From Alistipes sp. (GTDB lineage: Bacteria > Bacteroidota > Bacteroidia > Bacteroidales > Rikenellaceae): a DNA stretch of 64,000 bases. The stretch covers positions 147,761 through 211,760 of the forward strand of contig NZ_JAHHQJ010000005.1 of NCBI RefSeq assembly GCF_020026455.1. Direction: 5' to 3'. Below the pieces are notes generated by a model that was given only the letters and a program-made list of their open reading frames with translations, was not told where the DNA came from and did no database searches. Below, in pieces: positions 34,889 through 43,002 of this stretch. The position numbers and the translations under genes were made by a program. How positions within the stretch are numbered: position 1 is the first letter of the stretch; every line of letters begins with the position of its first letter.

Positions 34889-36412
34889 CTACAAGCCCCA
34901 GTCCGAAGCCTTGAAGGTTGCCTTCGGTGCATTGGGCACGTTGGTAAAGAAGCTGTGCCCGGTGAGTTTTTCGAGGTCCGAGATCGACATCATCTCCCGC
35001 GATGTCACCTGCTGCCCCTTGAGTCTGTTGCTGTGTGCCCGCACAAAGGCTGCGCACATCAGTTCGTCGGCCGAACAGTTCAGCACCGATTTGCCGGTAT
35101 CGCCCCGCTTGGTGCGCAATACGGCGATGTAGAACATCGTGGGGCACGACACGTCCGAACGGCCGCCGAACTCGATTTTCCGGGGCGAAGCCGACACCCC
35201 GTAGCCGTCGGTATAGGGCTCGAAGTATGTGCCGATGACCAGATAGGTCGTATCGCGGCAGACCTTGTTGTCGATCCAGTCCTCGAGCGTATTCCATCCG
35301 CCGCCGCCGGTGTTGAATCCCGAAGAGTACTGCGGAGCGATATTGGTATAATAGAAAACCTGCCGATTGATGGCCGTGGAATAGGTGCGTTCGGCAGAAC
35401 CGAGCATGTGGCCCTTGTTGCAGCCGCCGCCCGTCGACTTGCTGTTATACTGGATGCTGGAGAGAATGATCGGGTCCTTGGCATAGGCATTCGTGCGATT
35501 GGCTCCGCCCTCGTAGCAGGCATGACGCGGCGCAGCCACCCAGACGGGGCAGTGGTGCTTGGCGCTGAAGCAGACCGCATAGTTGCGCGCCTTGTGGCCG
35601 CCGACCGAAAGATCGGAGCAGATGTGGTAGGCGTAATGATAGTCGCTGTTCGACTTGTCCTCCGGAAGCAGTTCGGGCCATCCCGAATATTTCGCCGAGC
35701 CCGCATTTCCGCTGCCGCCGCCGTCCGACAAGGTGGTGAAGGTCGCCGCGGCGCTGGTGTAGGTTTGTCCGTTCCACTCGGCGCAGAGCGCAAATTCGTA
35801 GGTCGTGCCGGGCGTCAGGCCGGTCAGGTCCGCCGTCTTGGTTCCCGTTCCCGCCGAAACGTCCGCCCGGGCATGGCTGCCCGACGAAGCCGGCTTATAC
35901 CGGAAATAGACCTTATGGTCGGCCGTATTGTCAAAATTGAACGTACAGCTCAGCTTTGCCCCGGTTTGGGTCACGCCCGACGCCACGGGAGTCCCGAAAG
36001 CCGGCTGGCCGGGAGTGGGAGCAGGCATGTCGCCCTGCCCGGTTCTGAAGGTCGCGCCACGGCTCTGAATGCGGCCGGTCGACAGGTCGACATAGGCGAA
36101 AACCAGGTAGTCCGTTTCGGGCTGGAGTCCGGTCAGCGTGGCTCCGATGCCGGCAGCGCCGACAATGGAGCCCGTCGCATCGACGAACGAGCCGACTTTA
36201 TCACCGGAAATGGCGGCATAGGAAAATCCCACGCCCATGGTTTCGAGCACACCCTCGCCGAAACGAGTTTGGCAGTTCAGCTCTGCCGTCGTGCCGTTGA
36301 CCTCGGCCACAGGCGTCAGGAACCAGTCGGTTCCGGGCCCCGTCTTTTCATCCTCGCAGGAGGCGAAGGCCACGGTAAGGCCCAGAAGGAGAAACGCAAA
36401 AATTTTCTTCAT
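34889..36412 (-). CDS. Lipoprotein with DNA/RNA non-specific endonuclease domain
   Basis: A 507-residue surface or periplasmic lipoprotein. The signal MKKIFAFLLLGLTVAFASC ends in a lipobox, followed by EDEKTGPG. Residues about 30-230 hold two fibronectin-like beta repeats (LTGLQPETDYLVFAYVDL and LTGLTPGTTYEFALCAEW). The C-terminal 270 residues match the NUC1/beta-beta-alpha-Me nuclease fold: CNKGHMLGSAERT with the catalytic His (about residue 335), YYTNIAPQ, LEDWIDNK and YLVIGTYF. The motif usually written DRGH is NKGH here. Extracellular nucleic-acid scavenging is likely but inferred. Confidence 0.86.
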   Translation of the reverse strand: MKKIFAFLLLGLTVAFASCEDEKTGPGTDWFLTPVAEVNGTTAELNCQTRFGEGVLETMGVGFSYAAISGDKVGSFVDATGSIVGAAGIGATLTGLQPETDYLVFAYVDLSTGRIQSRGATFRTGQGDMPAPTPGQPAFGTPVASGVTQTGAKLSCTFNFDNTADHKVYFRYKPASSGSHARADVSAGTGTKTADLTGLTPGTTYEFALCAEWNGQTYTSAAATFTTLSDGGGSGNAGSAKYSGWPELLPEDKSNSDYHYAYHICSDLSVGGHKARNYAVCFSAKHHCPVWVAAPRHACYEGGANRTNAYAKDPIILSSIQYNSKSTGGGCNKGHMLGSAERTYSTAINRQVFYYTNIAPQYSSGFNTGGGGWNTLEDWIDNKVCRDTTYLVIGTYFEPYTDGYGVSASPRKIEFGGRSDVSCPTMFYIAVLRTKRGDTGKSVLNCSADELMCAAFVRAHSNRLKGQQVTSREMMSISDLEKLTGHSFFTNVPNAPKATFKASDWGL

Positions 36413-36432
36413 TTGGATCTGTAAAAAATATG

Positions 36433-36885
36433 TTATTCCTTGTTTTTCGAGTCCATCCAGATCGTCACCGGTCCGTCGTTGACCAGCGAAACCTGCATGT
36501 CGGCACCGAATTCGCCCGTGGCGACCCCACGGCCGAGCAGTTCGGCGACCCGCGCCGTAAATCGTTCGTAGAGCGGCCGAGAAACGGCCTCGGGAGCCGC
36601 CTTGACATAACTCGGGCGGTTGCCCTTGCGGGTCGAGGCCTGCAGCGTGAACTGACTCACGATCAGAATTTCGCCGCCCGTCTGCACGACGTCGAGGTTC
36701 ATGACGCCCGCCGCATCGTCGAAGATGCGCAGACGCACGAGTTTTCCGGCGAGGTACTCGATGTCCTCGTCGCCGTCGTCACATCCGACGCCGAGCAGAA
36801 CCAGCAGTCCTGCCCCGATCCGGGAGCGGAGATCGCCGCCGATGGCGACGGAAGCGTGTTGTACACGCTGAACAAGCACTCGCAT
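36433..36885 (-). CDS. dtd: D-aminoacyl-tRNA deacylase
   Basis: Removes D-amino acids (and glycine from tRNA-Ala) mistakenly attached to tRNA. The 150-residue protein is full length and starts MRVLVQRVQHASV. It carries both active-site motifs: SQFTLQA (about residues 77-83) and the cis Gly-Pro motif NDGPVTIWMDS near the C-terminus. It sits ten bases downstream of the pseudouridine synthase gene on the same strand. Confidence 0.97.
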   Translation of the reverse strand: MRVLVQRVQHASVAIGGDLRSRIGAGLLVLLGVGCDDGDEDIEYLAGKLVRLRIFDDAAGVMNLDVVQTGGEILIVSQFTLQASTRKGNRPSYVKAAPEAVSRPLYERFTARVAELLGRGVATGEFGADMQVSLVNDGPVTIWMDSKNKE

Positions 36886-36895
36886 GGCCGGAGAT

Positions 36896-37582
36896 TCAGA
36901 GATTTTCGAAATAGGCCCACAGGTTGTCGCCCGCAGGCACCGGAGCCGTGACCGAGAGGGGTTCGCGACGCACGGGGTGCTCGAACTCGACGCGGCGCGA
37001 GTGGAGCGAAATGCCGCCCCCGGGCAGGGAGCGCCGGGCGCCGTATTTCAGATCGCCGCGGATCGGGCATCCGATCTTCGAGAGCTGGGCGCGGATCTGA
37101 TGGTGACGGCCGGTGAGCAGTTCGACCTCGACCAGCGTGTAGTTTGTACCCGCTCCGAGCGTCGTATAGCGCAGGCGCGCCTCCTTGGCATCGCCCTTCG
37201 GGGCGTCGCAGGCCCGCGAACGGTTGGTTTTGCCGTCGCGCAGGATATAGTGGCGCAATTCGCCGCTCTCGGGGTCGGGAGTGGCTTCGGTCAGCGCCCA
37301 GTATGTCTTATGGATGCGGCCTTCACGGATCATCGCGTTCAGACGGACCAGAGCCTTCGACGTCTTGGCGAAAAGCACGACTCCGCTCACCGGGCGGTCG
37401 ATGCGATGCACCACGCCGAGGAATACCTCGCCGGGCTTGGCGTCGCGCCGTTTGATAAAGGCCTTGATCTGATCTTCGAGGGCGCTCTCGCCCGACGGAT
37501 CGGGCTGCACCAGATCGCCGCAGTGCTTGTTGACGATCAGCAGGTGGTTGTCTTCGTAGAGAATATCGTCCGGGTTGAACAT
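36896..37582 (-). CDS. RluA-family RNA pseudouridine synthase
   Basis: Isomerises uridine to pseudouridine in rRNA or tRNA. The 228-residue catalytic domain has YEDNHLLIVNKHCGDLVQPD, the catalytic motif VHRIDRPVSGVVLFAK (Asp in HRIDRP), KTYWALTE and LTGRHHQIRAQLSKIGCPI. No N-terminal S4 domain is present, unlike RluD, so it is closer to the RluA/TruC-like short forms. The exact RNA position cannot be told. It sits between cdd and dtd in one direction. Confidence 0.93.
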   Translation of the reverse strand: MFNPDDILYEDNHLLIVNKHCGDLVQPDPSGESALEDQIKAFIKRRDAKPGEVFLGVVHRIDRPVSGVVLFAKTSKALVRLNAMIREGRIHKTYWALTEATPDPESGELRHYILRDGKTNRSRACDAPKGDAKEARLRYTTLGAGTNYTLVEVELLTGRHHQIRAQLSKIGCPIRGDLKYGARRSLPGGGISLHSRRVEFEHPVRREPLSVTAPVPAGDNLWAYFENL

Positions 37583-37591
37583 CTTCCGAAA

Positions 37592-38047
37592 TTACAGAAT
37601 AAAGGTGAAGGGCAGCAGCCTGGAGGCCGAATCGACCGCCGTAACCGTACCGTGACCGCTCATCAGCACCCGCATCGGGGATCCCTGGCGGCGCTCGACG
37701 TCGACCATCACCTGCCGGCACTGGCCGCAGGGATAGCATTCGCGCTCCGAGGGATTCGAGGCAATGGCCATCGCCTCGATCGGATCGTCGGCATAATTGG
37801 CCTGGGCGTAAAACATCAGCGACCGCTCGGCGCAGAGTCCCGCGGGATAGACTTCGCTTTCGAAATTACTGCCATAGAGTATTTTACCGCTACGCAGACG
37901 CGCGGCGGCGCCTACGTGGAAATTCGAATAGGGGGCATGTGCATTGGCCGTGGCCCGTTCGGCCTCGGCAACCAGCCTGCGGTCGGCTTCGGAAAGCTCC
38001 GACAGCGCCGCATAATGTTCGTAATCGAAACAAAACTGCTTTTCCAT
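37592..38047 (-). CDS. cdd: Cytidine deaminase
   Basis: Zn-dependent deamination of cytidine and deoxycytidine in pyrimidine salvage. The 151-residue protein has APYSNFHVGAAARL, the zinc/proton-shuttle motif CAER (in YPAGLCAERS) and PCGQCRQVM supplying the other two zinc cysteines. The ATG at 38047 is favoured over an in-frame ATG 19 codons upstream because a clear Shine-Dalgarno site and a TATCTTTG promoter box precede it. Confidence 0.96.
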   Translation of the reverse strand: MEKQFCFDYEHYAALSELSEADRRLVAEAERATANAHAPYSNFHVGAAARLRSGKILYGSNFESEVYPAGLCAERSLMFYAQANYADDPIEAMAIASNPSERECYPCGQCRQVMVDVERRQGSPMRVLMSGHGTVTAVDSASRLLPFTFIL

Positions 38048-38050
38048 AAT

Positions 38051-38058
38051 TCCTCCTT
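38051..38058 (-). promoter_or_regulatory. Strong Shine-Dalgarno site of cdd
   Basis: AAGGAGGA on the minus strand, three bases before the ATG. Canonical SD sites are uncommon in Bacteroidota and this is the clearest one noticed in the window. Confidence 0.7.
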
Positions 38059-38076
38059 TTTTACAGGGGTGAATTA

Positions 38077-38104
38077 CAAAGATACGAAAATTTTCAAAAA
38101 TCAA
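38077..38104 (-). promoter_or_regulatory. cdd promoter
   Basis: TATCTTTG (38077-38084) with a TTG at 38102-38104, a 17-bp spacer. It lies 30 bases upstream of the cdd ATG. Confidence 0.6.
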
Positions 38105-38412
38105 TCACCGAATCGTTTTTTCAATCGCCCTGCGCCCGATTCGGACGAATTAATTCATTTACAAAACCTTAAGGCCAAAAAACAAGAAAAACCTTCGGCG
38201 GCAGTGGCGGTGCGGGAGGAGGGGAATGAGGCCCGCGAAGGATCAGCCGGGCCGGGAAAGCAGAGCCGGGGAAGGTTGACCGGGAGAGCAGAGCCGGGGG
38301 AGGTTGCCGGGGAGGGGCAAAAAGTCCGGGCCGGACGGGGGCTTACAAGCCTGTTTCCCGTTCGGTCCGGACCAGTCGTTGCAAAAGGCTCCCGCGAGAA
38401 GCGCGGATCTTC

Positions 38413-39105
38413 TTATTCGAGCACGAACTTCGCCTGCACGTTGTACTGCAGCCGGATGGTCTTGAAATCGAGCGGCTCATCCTCCACAGCGTCTTCGGTG
38501 GCACCCCCCAGCATCTTGCTGCCGCGCATCACGGCCATGTTGTCGTAAAAAACAGGCATCATGTTGTTGTTCGAGTCGTAGATGTAGAAGCATTTCCCGA
38601 TCTTCTGCCCGACGGCTTCGGCCAGTGTCGCGGCACTCTGACGGGCATCCTGCATCGCCTCGACACGCACCTCGGACTTATACTGTTCGATTTTCGAATG
38701 CGTAACCTTCAGAATCGAGACGTTCGAAATGCCCAGTCCGTCCAGCACCTGCCACACCTTGGAGACCATCGCCGAGGAACCCAGCAGCAGCTGGTATTTG
38801 GCCGTAGCCACCGAGGTCTTTTTCTTGAAGAACTCGCTCGACAGGTTGGCCATCTTGAGCTGTTTTTCGACATCAACCCCCGCACGTTTGAGCGCGGCGA
38901 TCATGTCGCGCTGCTGGCTTTCGACCGAAATCTTACCCTTCGAGTCGCGTTCGTTGATGATGATCTGCAGGTAGAATTCGTCGGGCGCAACCTCCTTTTC
39001 GGCACGTCCGGTCACCTGGATGTAGCTGGGGAACGCCTCTTGCATCTGCGCTGCCGCGGGGAGGGCCAAAAAAGCCACCGCCGCCAATAAAATCAATCGT
39101 TTCAT
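38413..39105 (-). CDS. SIMPL (DUF541) domain periplasmic protein
   Basis: A 230-residue exported protein with a signal peptide (MKRLILLAAVAFLALPAAAQ) and one SIMPL/DUF541 domain. YIQVTGRAEKEVAPDEFYLQIIINE is the family opening, then LKRAGVDVEKQLKMANLSSEF and EAMQDARQSAATLAEAVGQKIGKC, ending with a beta strand (FKTIRLQYNVQAKFVLE). Family members are small envelope proteins with poorly defined roles, some linked to oxidative stress. The ATG at 39105 is chosen because a 37-codon extension upstream adds a non-signal, arginine-rich stretch. Confidence 0.88.
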   Translation of the reverse strand: MKRLILLAAVAFLALPAAAQMQEAFPSYIQVTGRAEKEVAPDEFYLQIIINERDSKGKISVESQQRDMIAALKRAGVDVEKQLKMANLSSEFFKKKTSVATAKYQLLLGSSAMVSKVWQVLDGLGISNVSILKVTHSKIEQYKSEVRVEAMQDARQSAATLAEAVGQKIGKCFYIYDSNNNMMPVFYDNMAVMRGSKMLGGATEDAVEDEPLDFKTIRLQYNVQAKFVLE

Positions 39106-39349
39106 AATACTTCGTTTCAAGTGTGTCCTTTGCAAATAAAACGCCGAAAAACGAAAATACTGCATCCGGCGGACAACAAAAGTGCCGCCCCGCTCCCAGG
39201 CGGGCTTCCGGAACAAGTTTTTTTTCAGGCCCGGGATGGGGTGCGGACCGCTTTTCGGGCCGCCGCGCCGCTAATCTGCAAGGTTGCACCGACGGCCGAA
39301 AACCGACACGCGGCTCCCGGATTCAGCACGCGCCACACAGGCCTGTCAC

Positions 39350-40759
39350 CTACCGCCGCACGAGCTTCACGACGTTCTCCACATGGTGCGTGTGAGGGAA
39401 CATGTCGACGGGCTGCACGGCCTCGACGCGGTAGGCGGCATCCATCAGCTGCAGATCGCGGGCCTGCGTGGCGGGGTTGCAGCTCACGTAGACGATCCGC
39501 TCGGGGGCGGCGCGCAGGATGACATCGATGACCGGTTCGTCGACGCCCGCACGCGGCGGGTCGAGAATGATCACATCGGGACGGCCGTTCGCGGCCACAA
39601 ATTCGTCGTCGAGCACCGCCTTCATGTCCCCGGCATAGAAGACCGTATTGCCGATGCCGTTGAGTTCGGAGTTGATCTTCGCATCGGCGATGGCCTCGGG
39701 GACATACTCCACGCCCACCACCCTCGCACAGCGTGCGGCGCAGAAGTTGGCGATGGTTCCCGTTCCGGTGTAGAGATCGTAGAGCACGTCGCCGGGCTTC
39801 AGATCGGCAAAATCGCGGGCTACCTTATAAAGTTCGTAGGCCTGCGCGGAATTGGTCTGATAGAAGGATTTGGGCCCTACCTTGAAGCGCAGCCCCTCCA
39901 TCTCCTCGATGATGTGGTCCTTGCCGCGGTAGCAGACCGGGTCGAGGTCGCCCACCGAGTCGTTGTATTTCGTATTGACAATATAGAACAACGAACTGAT
40001 CTCCCGAAACGTCGCCGCCAGATGGTCCAACAGGGCCGTGATGCGCGGCCGGTCGTCGCTGTTGAAGACCACGATCACCATCACCTCGCCCGTCGAGGCC
40101 GTGCGGACGATCATGTTGCGCATCAGCCCCTCGTGCGAGCGGGCGTTGTGGAACGTATAGCCGTTTTCGACACAGAACCATCTGGCCTCGGTGCGGATGG
40201 CATTCGAGGGATCGGGCTGCAACCAGCATTTGCGGATGTCCAGGACCTTGTCGAACATCGAGGGGATGTGGAATCCCACGGCCGGAGCATCGCCGATATC
40301 GCCCGCAGACTCGATCTCCTCGCGCGTCAGCCAACGGCGATCGGCAAACGTGAATTCGAGTTTGTTGCGGTAGAACTGCGTCTGCGCCGAACCGAGGCAG
40401 GGGGCGATCTCCGGCAGCTCGATCTTGCCGATACGCGTCAGCTGGTCGCGGACCTGGTCGGTCTTGAAGCGCAGCTGCTCCCCATAGGGCAGATTCTGCC
40501 ACTTGCAGCCGCCGCAGACGCCGAAATGCTCGCAGAACGGTTCCGACCGCAACGGCGACCGCTTCACATAGCGGACCACGAAGCCCTCCATGAAGCGGCG
40601 GCGCTTCGAGCGGATCTGGACGTCGACCACGTCGCCCGGAACAGTCAGCGGAACGAAGACCACCACATCGTTCCAGCGGCCCATGGCCTTGCCCTCGGCC
40701 GCCAGGGTCGTTATTTCAAGCCCCTCGATCAGGGGATAGTTCGCTTTTTTACGTGCCAT
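39350..40759 (-). CDS. 23S rRNA (uracil-5-)-methyltransferase, RumA/RlmD type
   Basis: AdoMet-dependent m5U methyltransferase with a TRAM domain and an iron-sulfur cluster. The 469-residue protein has the N-terminal TRAM strand region (VPLTVPGDVVDVQI), cluster cysteines in CEHFGVCGGCKWQNL (about residues 76-90), the AdoMet motif YDLYTGTGTIANF, DPPRAGVD and the catalytic Cys in VYVSCNPATQARDL. ATGs at 40768 and 40759 are both possible; MARKKANYPL is the commoner family start. A promoter (40787-40794) directly precedes it. The target (U747 or U1939 equivalent) is not determined. Confidence 0.93.
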   Translation of the reverse strand: MARKKANYPLIEGLEITTLAAEGKAMGRWNDVVVFVPLTVPGDVVDVQIRSKRRRFMEGFVVRYVKRSPLRSEPFCEHFGVCGGCKWQNLPYGEQLRFKTDQVRDQLTRIGKIELPEIAPCLGSAQTQFYRNKLEFTFADRRWLTREEIESAGDIGDAPAVGFHIPSMFDKVLDIRKCWLQPDPSNAIRTEARWFCVENGYTFHNARSHEGLMRNMIVRTASTGEVMVIVVFNSDDRPRITALLDHLAATFREISSLFYIVNTKYNDSVGDLDPVCYRGKDHIIEEMEGLRFKVGPKSFYQTNSAQAYELYKVARDFADLKPGDVLYDLYTGTGTIANFCAARCARVVGVEYVPEAIADAKINSELNGIGNTVFYAGDMKAVLDDEFVAANGRPDVIILDPPRAGVDEPVIDVILRAAPERIVYVSCNPATQARDLQLMDAAYRVEAVQPVDMFPHTHHVENVVKLVRR

Positions 40760-40786
40760 TCTTGACATAAATTCGGATTCGGAGCA

Positions 40787-40794
40787 CAAAGGTA
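40787..40794 (-). promoter_or_regulatory. -7 box TACCTTTG of the RNA methyltransferase gene
   Basis: Matches TAnnTTTG, 19-28 bases before the candidate ATGs. It directly abuts the T-tract of the preceding terminator (40795-40839). Confidence 0.55.
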
Positions 40795-40839
40795 CAAAAA
40801 AGCCGGACGGGATCAAATCCAATCTGCTCCCGGTCCGGC
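40795..40839 (-). terminator. Terminator of the unknown lipoprotein gene
   Basis: On the minus strand, GCCGGAC and GTCCGGC arms (40833-40839, 40802-40808) flank a 24-base loop that can pair further, followed by seven Ts. It is 38 bases after the lipoprotein stop. Confidence 0.75.
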
Positions 40840-40876
40840 AAACATTCGGACGGAGAGCCCCCCGGAGCCTCCGGGA

Positions 40877-42019
40877 TCACTCCTGTTCCACGTTCTTCGC
40901 CCGCTTCGCCCGCGCGTTGGCCCGCACGCCGCCGAGCCAGAAGCCCAGTGCGAAGGGCCCGCCGATCAAAACCGCAAGCGCCAGCACGATGTAGAGCAGG
41001 ATTTCGCCGACGAAGCCCGGCAGGGCGTCGAGCGTCGTCCGGACCAGTTCGTCGCCCGTCGTGCGCAGCTGCTCGACCAGCACCTCGCGCTCGCGCGTGA
41101 CATACAGCTGCAACTCGCTGCGCTGGCGGTCGAAATCGGCAAACGCATTGTCCACCGAAGCGTTCATCGTCCAGATGAGCTGCGTGGCCTGCCGGGTCAG
41201 CTCCTCCAGCATCTTGTCCGAAATCTCGGGCAGGTGCTCGGCGACGACCACGATACGGTTGAAACTGCGGTCCAGCGAATCGAGCTGCGCCCCGACCTGC
41301 TGACGCAGGCTGTCCTGCCGAAGCCGCATCTCGAAAATATCCTTCGACCAGCTCACGCTGTTGGCCACCTGCTGGGTCTGGCCGCTCAGCCGGTCGTTGA
41401 CGTCGGCCAACACCTCGGCGATCGACCCCGTGGCATAGCCGTGTTCGACGCCGGCCGCCCGGAGGTATTCCAGCCACGCAAGGGTCGTGTTGTCGGTTTC
41501 GTCGCCCTCGGAGGTGGGGTTGTCGCGCAGGTAATCTGCGACGAAGCGTTCCATCAGCGCATAGCGGTCGTCCGGAAGCACCTGCCGGGCGAGTCTTCCG
41601 ACCCGGCGGTCGAGCCGCAGCGCCGCGTCGCGGGCAATGTCGCTCTGGGGGCCGAACAGCAGCGAATCGGGCGCCTCGGCGAAATCCTCGGCCATGCGGC
41701 GGCACAGGATCCACAGGTCGGCCAGCGCCACATCGGGGATTCCCTGCATGGCGGCACTCACTCCGGCACGCGTGGCGCGGATTTTCCACCGTACGGCAGC
41801 CACACGTACCTCGACGTCGGGCGATGCCGCGACGATCGAGTCGGCAGCACGGGCCACCTCGCCGGCCATATCGTAGTAAAAGCCGCGCGTCATGGTCCGC
41901 ACATTCATCTGCTCCTTCGACAGAGGGTCGCCCGTGGCCACGGCCACCTTCAGCAGCGAACACCCCGCAAACGCCGTCGCAGCGAAAAGCGCGACCGCCA
42001 ATTTCATCCATCCCTTCAT
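40877..42019 (-). CDS. Uncharacterised lipoprotein with C-terminal membrane helix
   Basis: A 380-residue protein I cannot place in a family. It has a lipoprotein signal (MKGWMKLAVALFAATAFAGC). A long, mostly helical charged region follows (residues 25-330) with many Arg/Asp/Leu heptad-like stretches (RLRQDSLRQQVGAQLDSLD). A hydrophobic C-terminal segment (GEILLYIVLALAVLIGGPFA) and a basic tail (RANARAKRAKNVEQE) complete it. The combination of a lipidated N-terminus and a C-terminal TM helix suggests a protein anchored at both ends, perhaps spanning the periplasm. Transcribed alone, with its own terminator. Confidence 0.72.
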   Translation of the reverse strand: MKGWMKLAVALFAATAFAGCSLLKVAVATGDPLSKEQMNVRTMTRGFYYDMAGEVARAADSIVAASPDVEVRVAAVRWKIRATRAGVSAAMQGIPDVALADLWILCRRMAEDFAEAPDSLLFGPQSDIARDAALRLDRRVGRLARQVLPDDRYALMERFVADYLRDNPTSEGDETDNTTLAWLEYLRAAGVEHGYATGSIAEVLADVNDRLSGQTQQVANSVSWSKDIFEMRLRQDSLRQQVGAQLDSLDRSFNRIVVVAEHLPEISDKMLEELTRQATQLIWTMNASVDNAFADFDRQRSELQLYVTREREVLVEQLRTTGDELVRTTLDALPGFVGEILLYIVLALAVLIGGPFALGFWLGGVRANARAKRAKNVEQE

Positions 42020-42221
42020 AACACTTCGTTTTACAGGTCAGAGACCACAATTATCGCCCTGATTCCACAACACCGCGGATGCGCCCCCCGCGACACAGCG
42101 ACCCGCCCGGGCCGGGATCCCCGCACGAAGCAGGACCGGCACCGCGAAAAGTGCAGAAAACCCTTTCCCGCAATCAGGTCGTTTTGGGTCATAAAGATAG
42201 GTAAAATCCCGCAAAAAACAC

Positions 42222-42229
42222 TATCTTTG
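42222..42229 (+). promoter_or_regulatory. -7 box TATCTTTG of the metallo-hydrolase gene
   Basis: Exact TAnnTTTG match, 31 bases before the ATG at 42261. No -33 TTG at standard spacing. Confidence 0.55.
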
Positions 42230-42260
42230 CAAAACCGACTGCATTAAAACAGCCATCATT

Positions 42261-42935
42261 ATGAAAATCGCCTGCCTGCAATTCAATCCGATACAGGAAA
42301 ATACCTACATCGTCTGGGACGACACCAGGGAGTGCATCGTCATCGATGCCGGAAACAGCAACCCGCGCGAGGACGCCGCGCTGGACAACTTCATCGCCAA
42401 ACACGGGCTGAAACCCGTCATGGCGGCCAACACCCACGGCCATTTCGACCACACGCTGGGTGTCGAGCACCTCAAACAAAGCTACGCAATCCCCTTCGCC
42501 CTCTCGTCGAAGGACCGGTTCCTGCTGGACAACGCTGCGACAAGCGGCTCGGTATTCGGAGTCAAGGTCGGCTCGATGCCCACGGCGGACATCGACCTCG
42601 ACACCCTGTCCGAGATCCGCTTCGGGAAGACCGCCCTGCGTGTGATCCGCACCCCCGGACACACCCCCGGCCATGTGGCGCTGTACGAACCCGACTCGAA
42701 ATCGCTCTTCACGGGAGACACGCTTTTCCGCGAGTCGATCGGCCGCACGGATCTGCCGGGCGGCGACTATTCGTGGATCATGCGCTCGATCCTCGACTCC
42801 CTGCTGCCGCTGGGCGACGAAGTGCATGTCTACCCCGGCCACGGCCCCGAATCGACGATCGGCCACGAAACGCTCTACAACCCCTTCATCGTCGAGGTGC
42901 TGAACGAAGAGGTGAATTACAGGAACCGGGAATAA
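42261..42935 (+). CDS. MBL-fold metallo-hydrolase (glyoxalase II-like)
   Basis: Single-domain metallo-beta-lactamase-fold hydrolase of 224 residues. It has the zinc motif NTHGHFDHTLG (about residues 57-67), the later ligand region TPGHTPGHVALY, FTGDTLFRESIGRTDLPGGD and a final HVYPGHGPESTIGHE. These resemble glyoxalase II and related thioester hydrolases, but the C-terminal substrate domain of true GloB is missing. The substrate is therefore unassigned. It is first in a plus-strand run leading to DPP11. Confidence 0.9.
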   Translation: MKIACLQFNPIQENTYIVWDDTRECIVIDAGNSNPREDAALDNFIAKHGLKPVMAANTHGHFDHTLGVEHLKQSYAIPFALSSKDRFLLDNAATSGSVFGVKVGSMPTADIDLDTLSEIRFGKTALRVIRTPGHTPGHVALYEPDSKSLFTGDTLFRESIGRTDLPGGDYSWIMRSILDSLLPLGDEVHVYPGHGPESTIGHETLYNPFIVEVLNEEVNYRNRE

Positions 42936-43002
42936 TCCCGGAAAAACCGATTCCGCCACGCCCCGTCCCGAGCGGCGCGTGCCGCCAACAACCATCGTCC
43001 CC

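Larger units (their letters stand above)
38048..38412. repeat. 365-bp gap with a 28-bp tandem repeat and a terminator-like hairpin
   Basis: No gene seen. It contains the cdd promoter region (to 38104). An imperfect 28-bp direct repeat follows at 38252-38279 and 38280-38306; both units read CCGGGA-AGCAGAGCCGGGG with a GGTTG end. A minus-strand hairpin, GTCCGG/CCGGAC followed by TTTTT (38319-38336), may terminate the SIMPL-domain gene. Confidence 0.55.
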
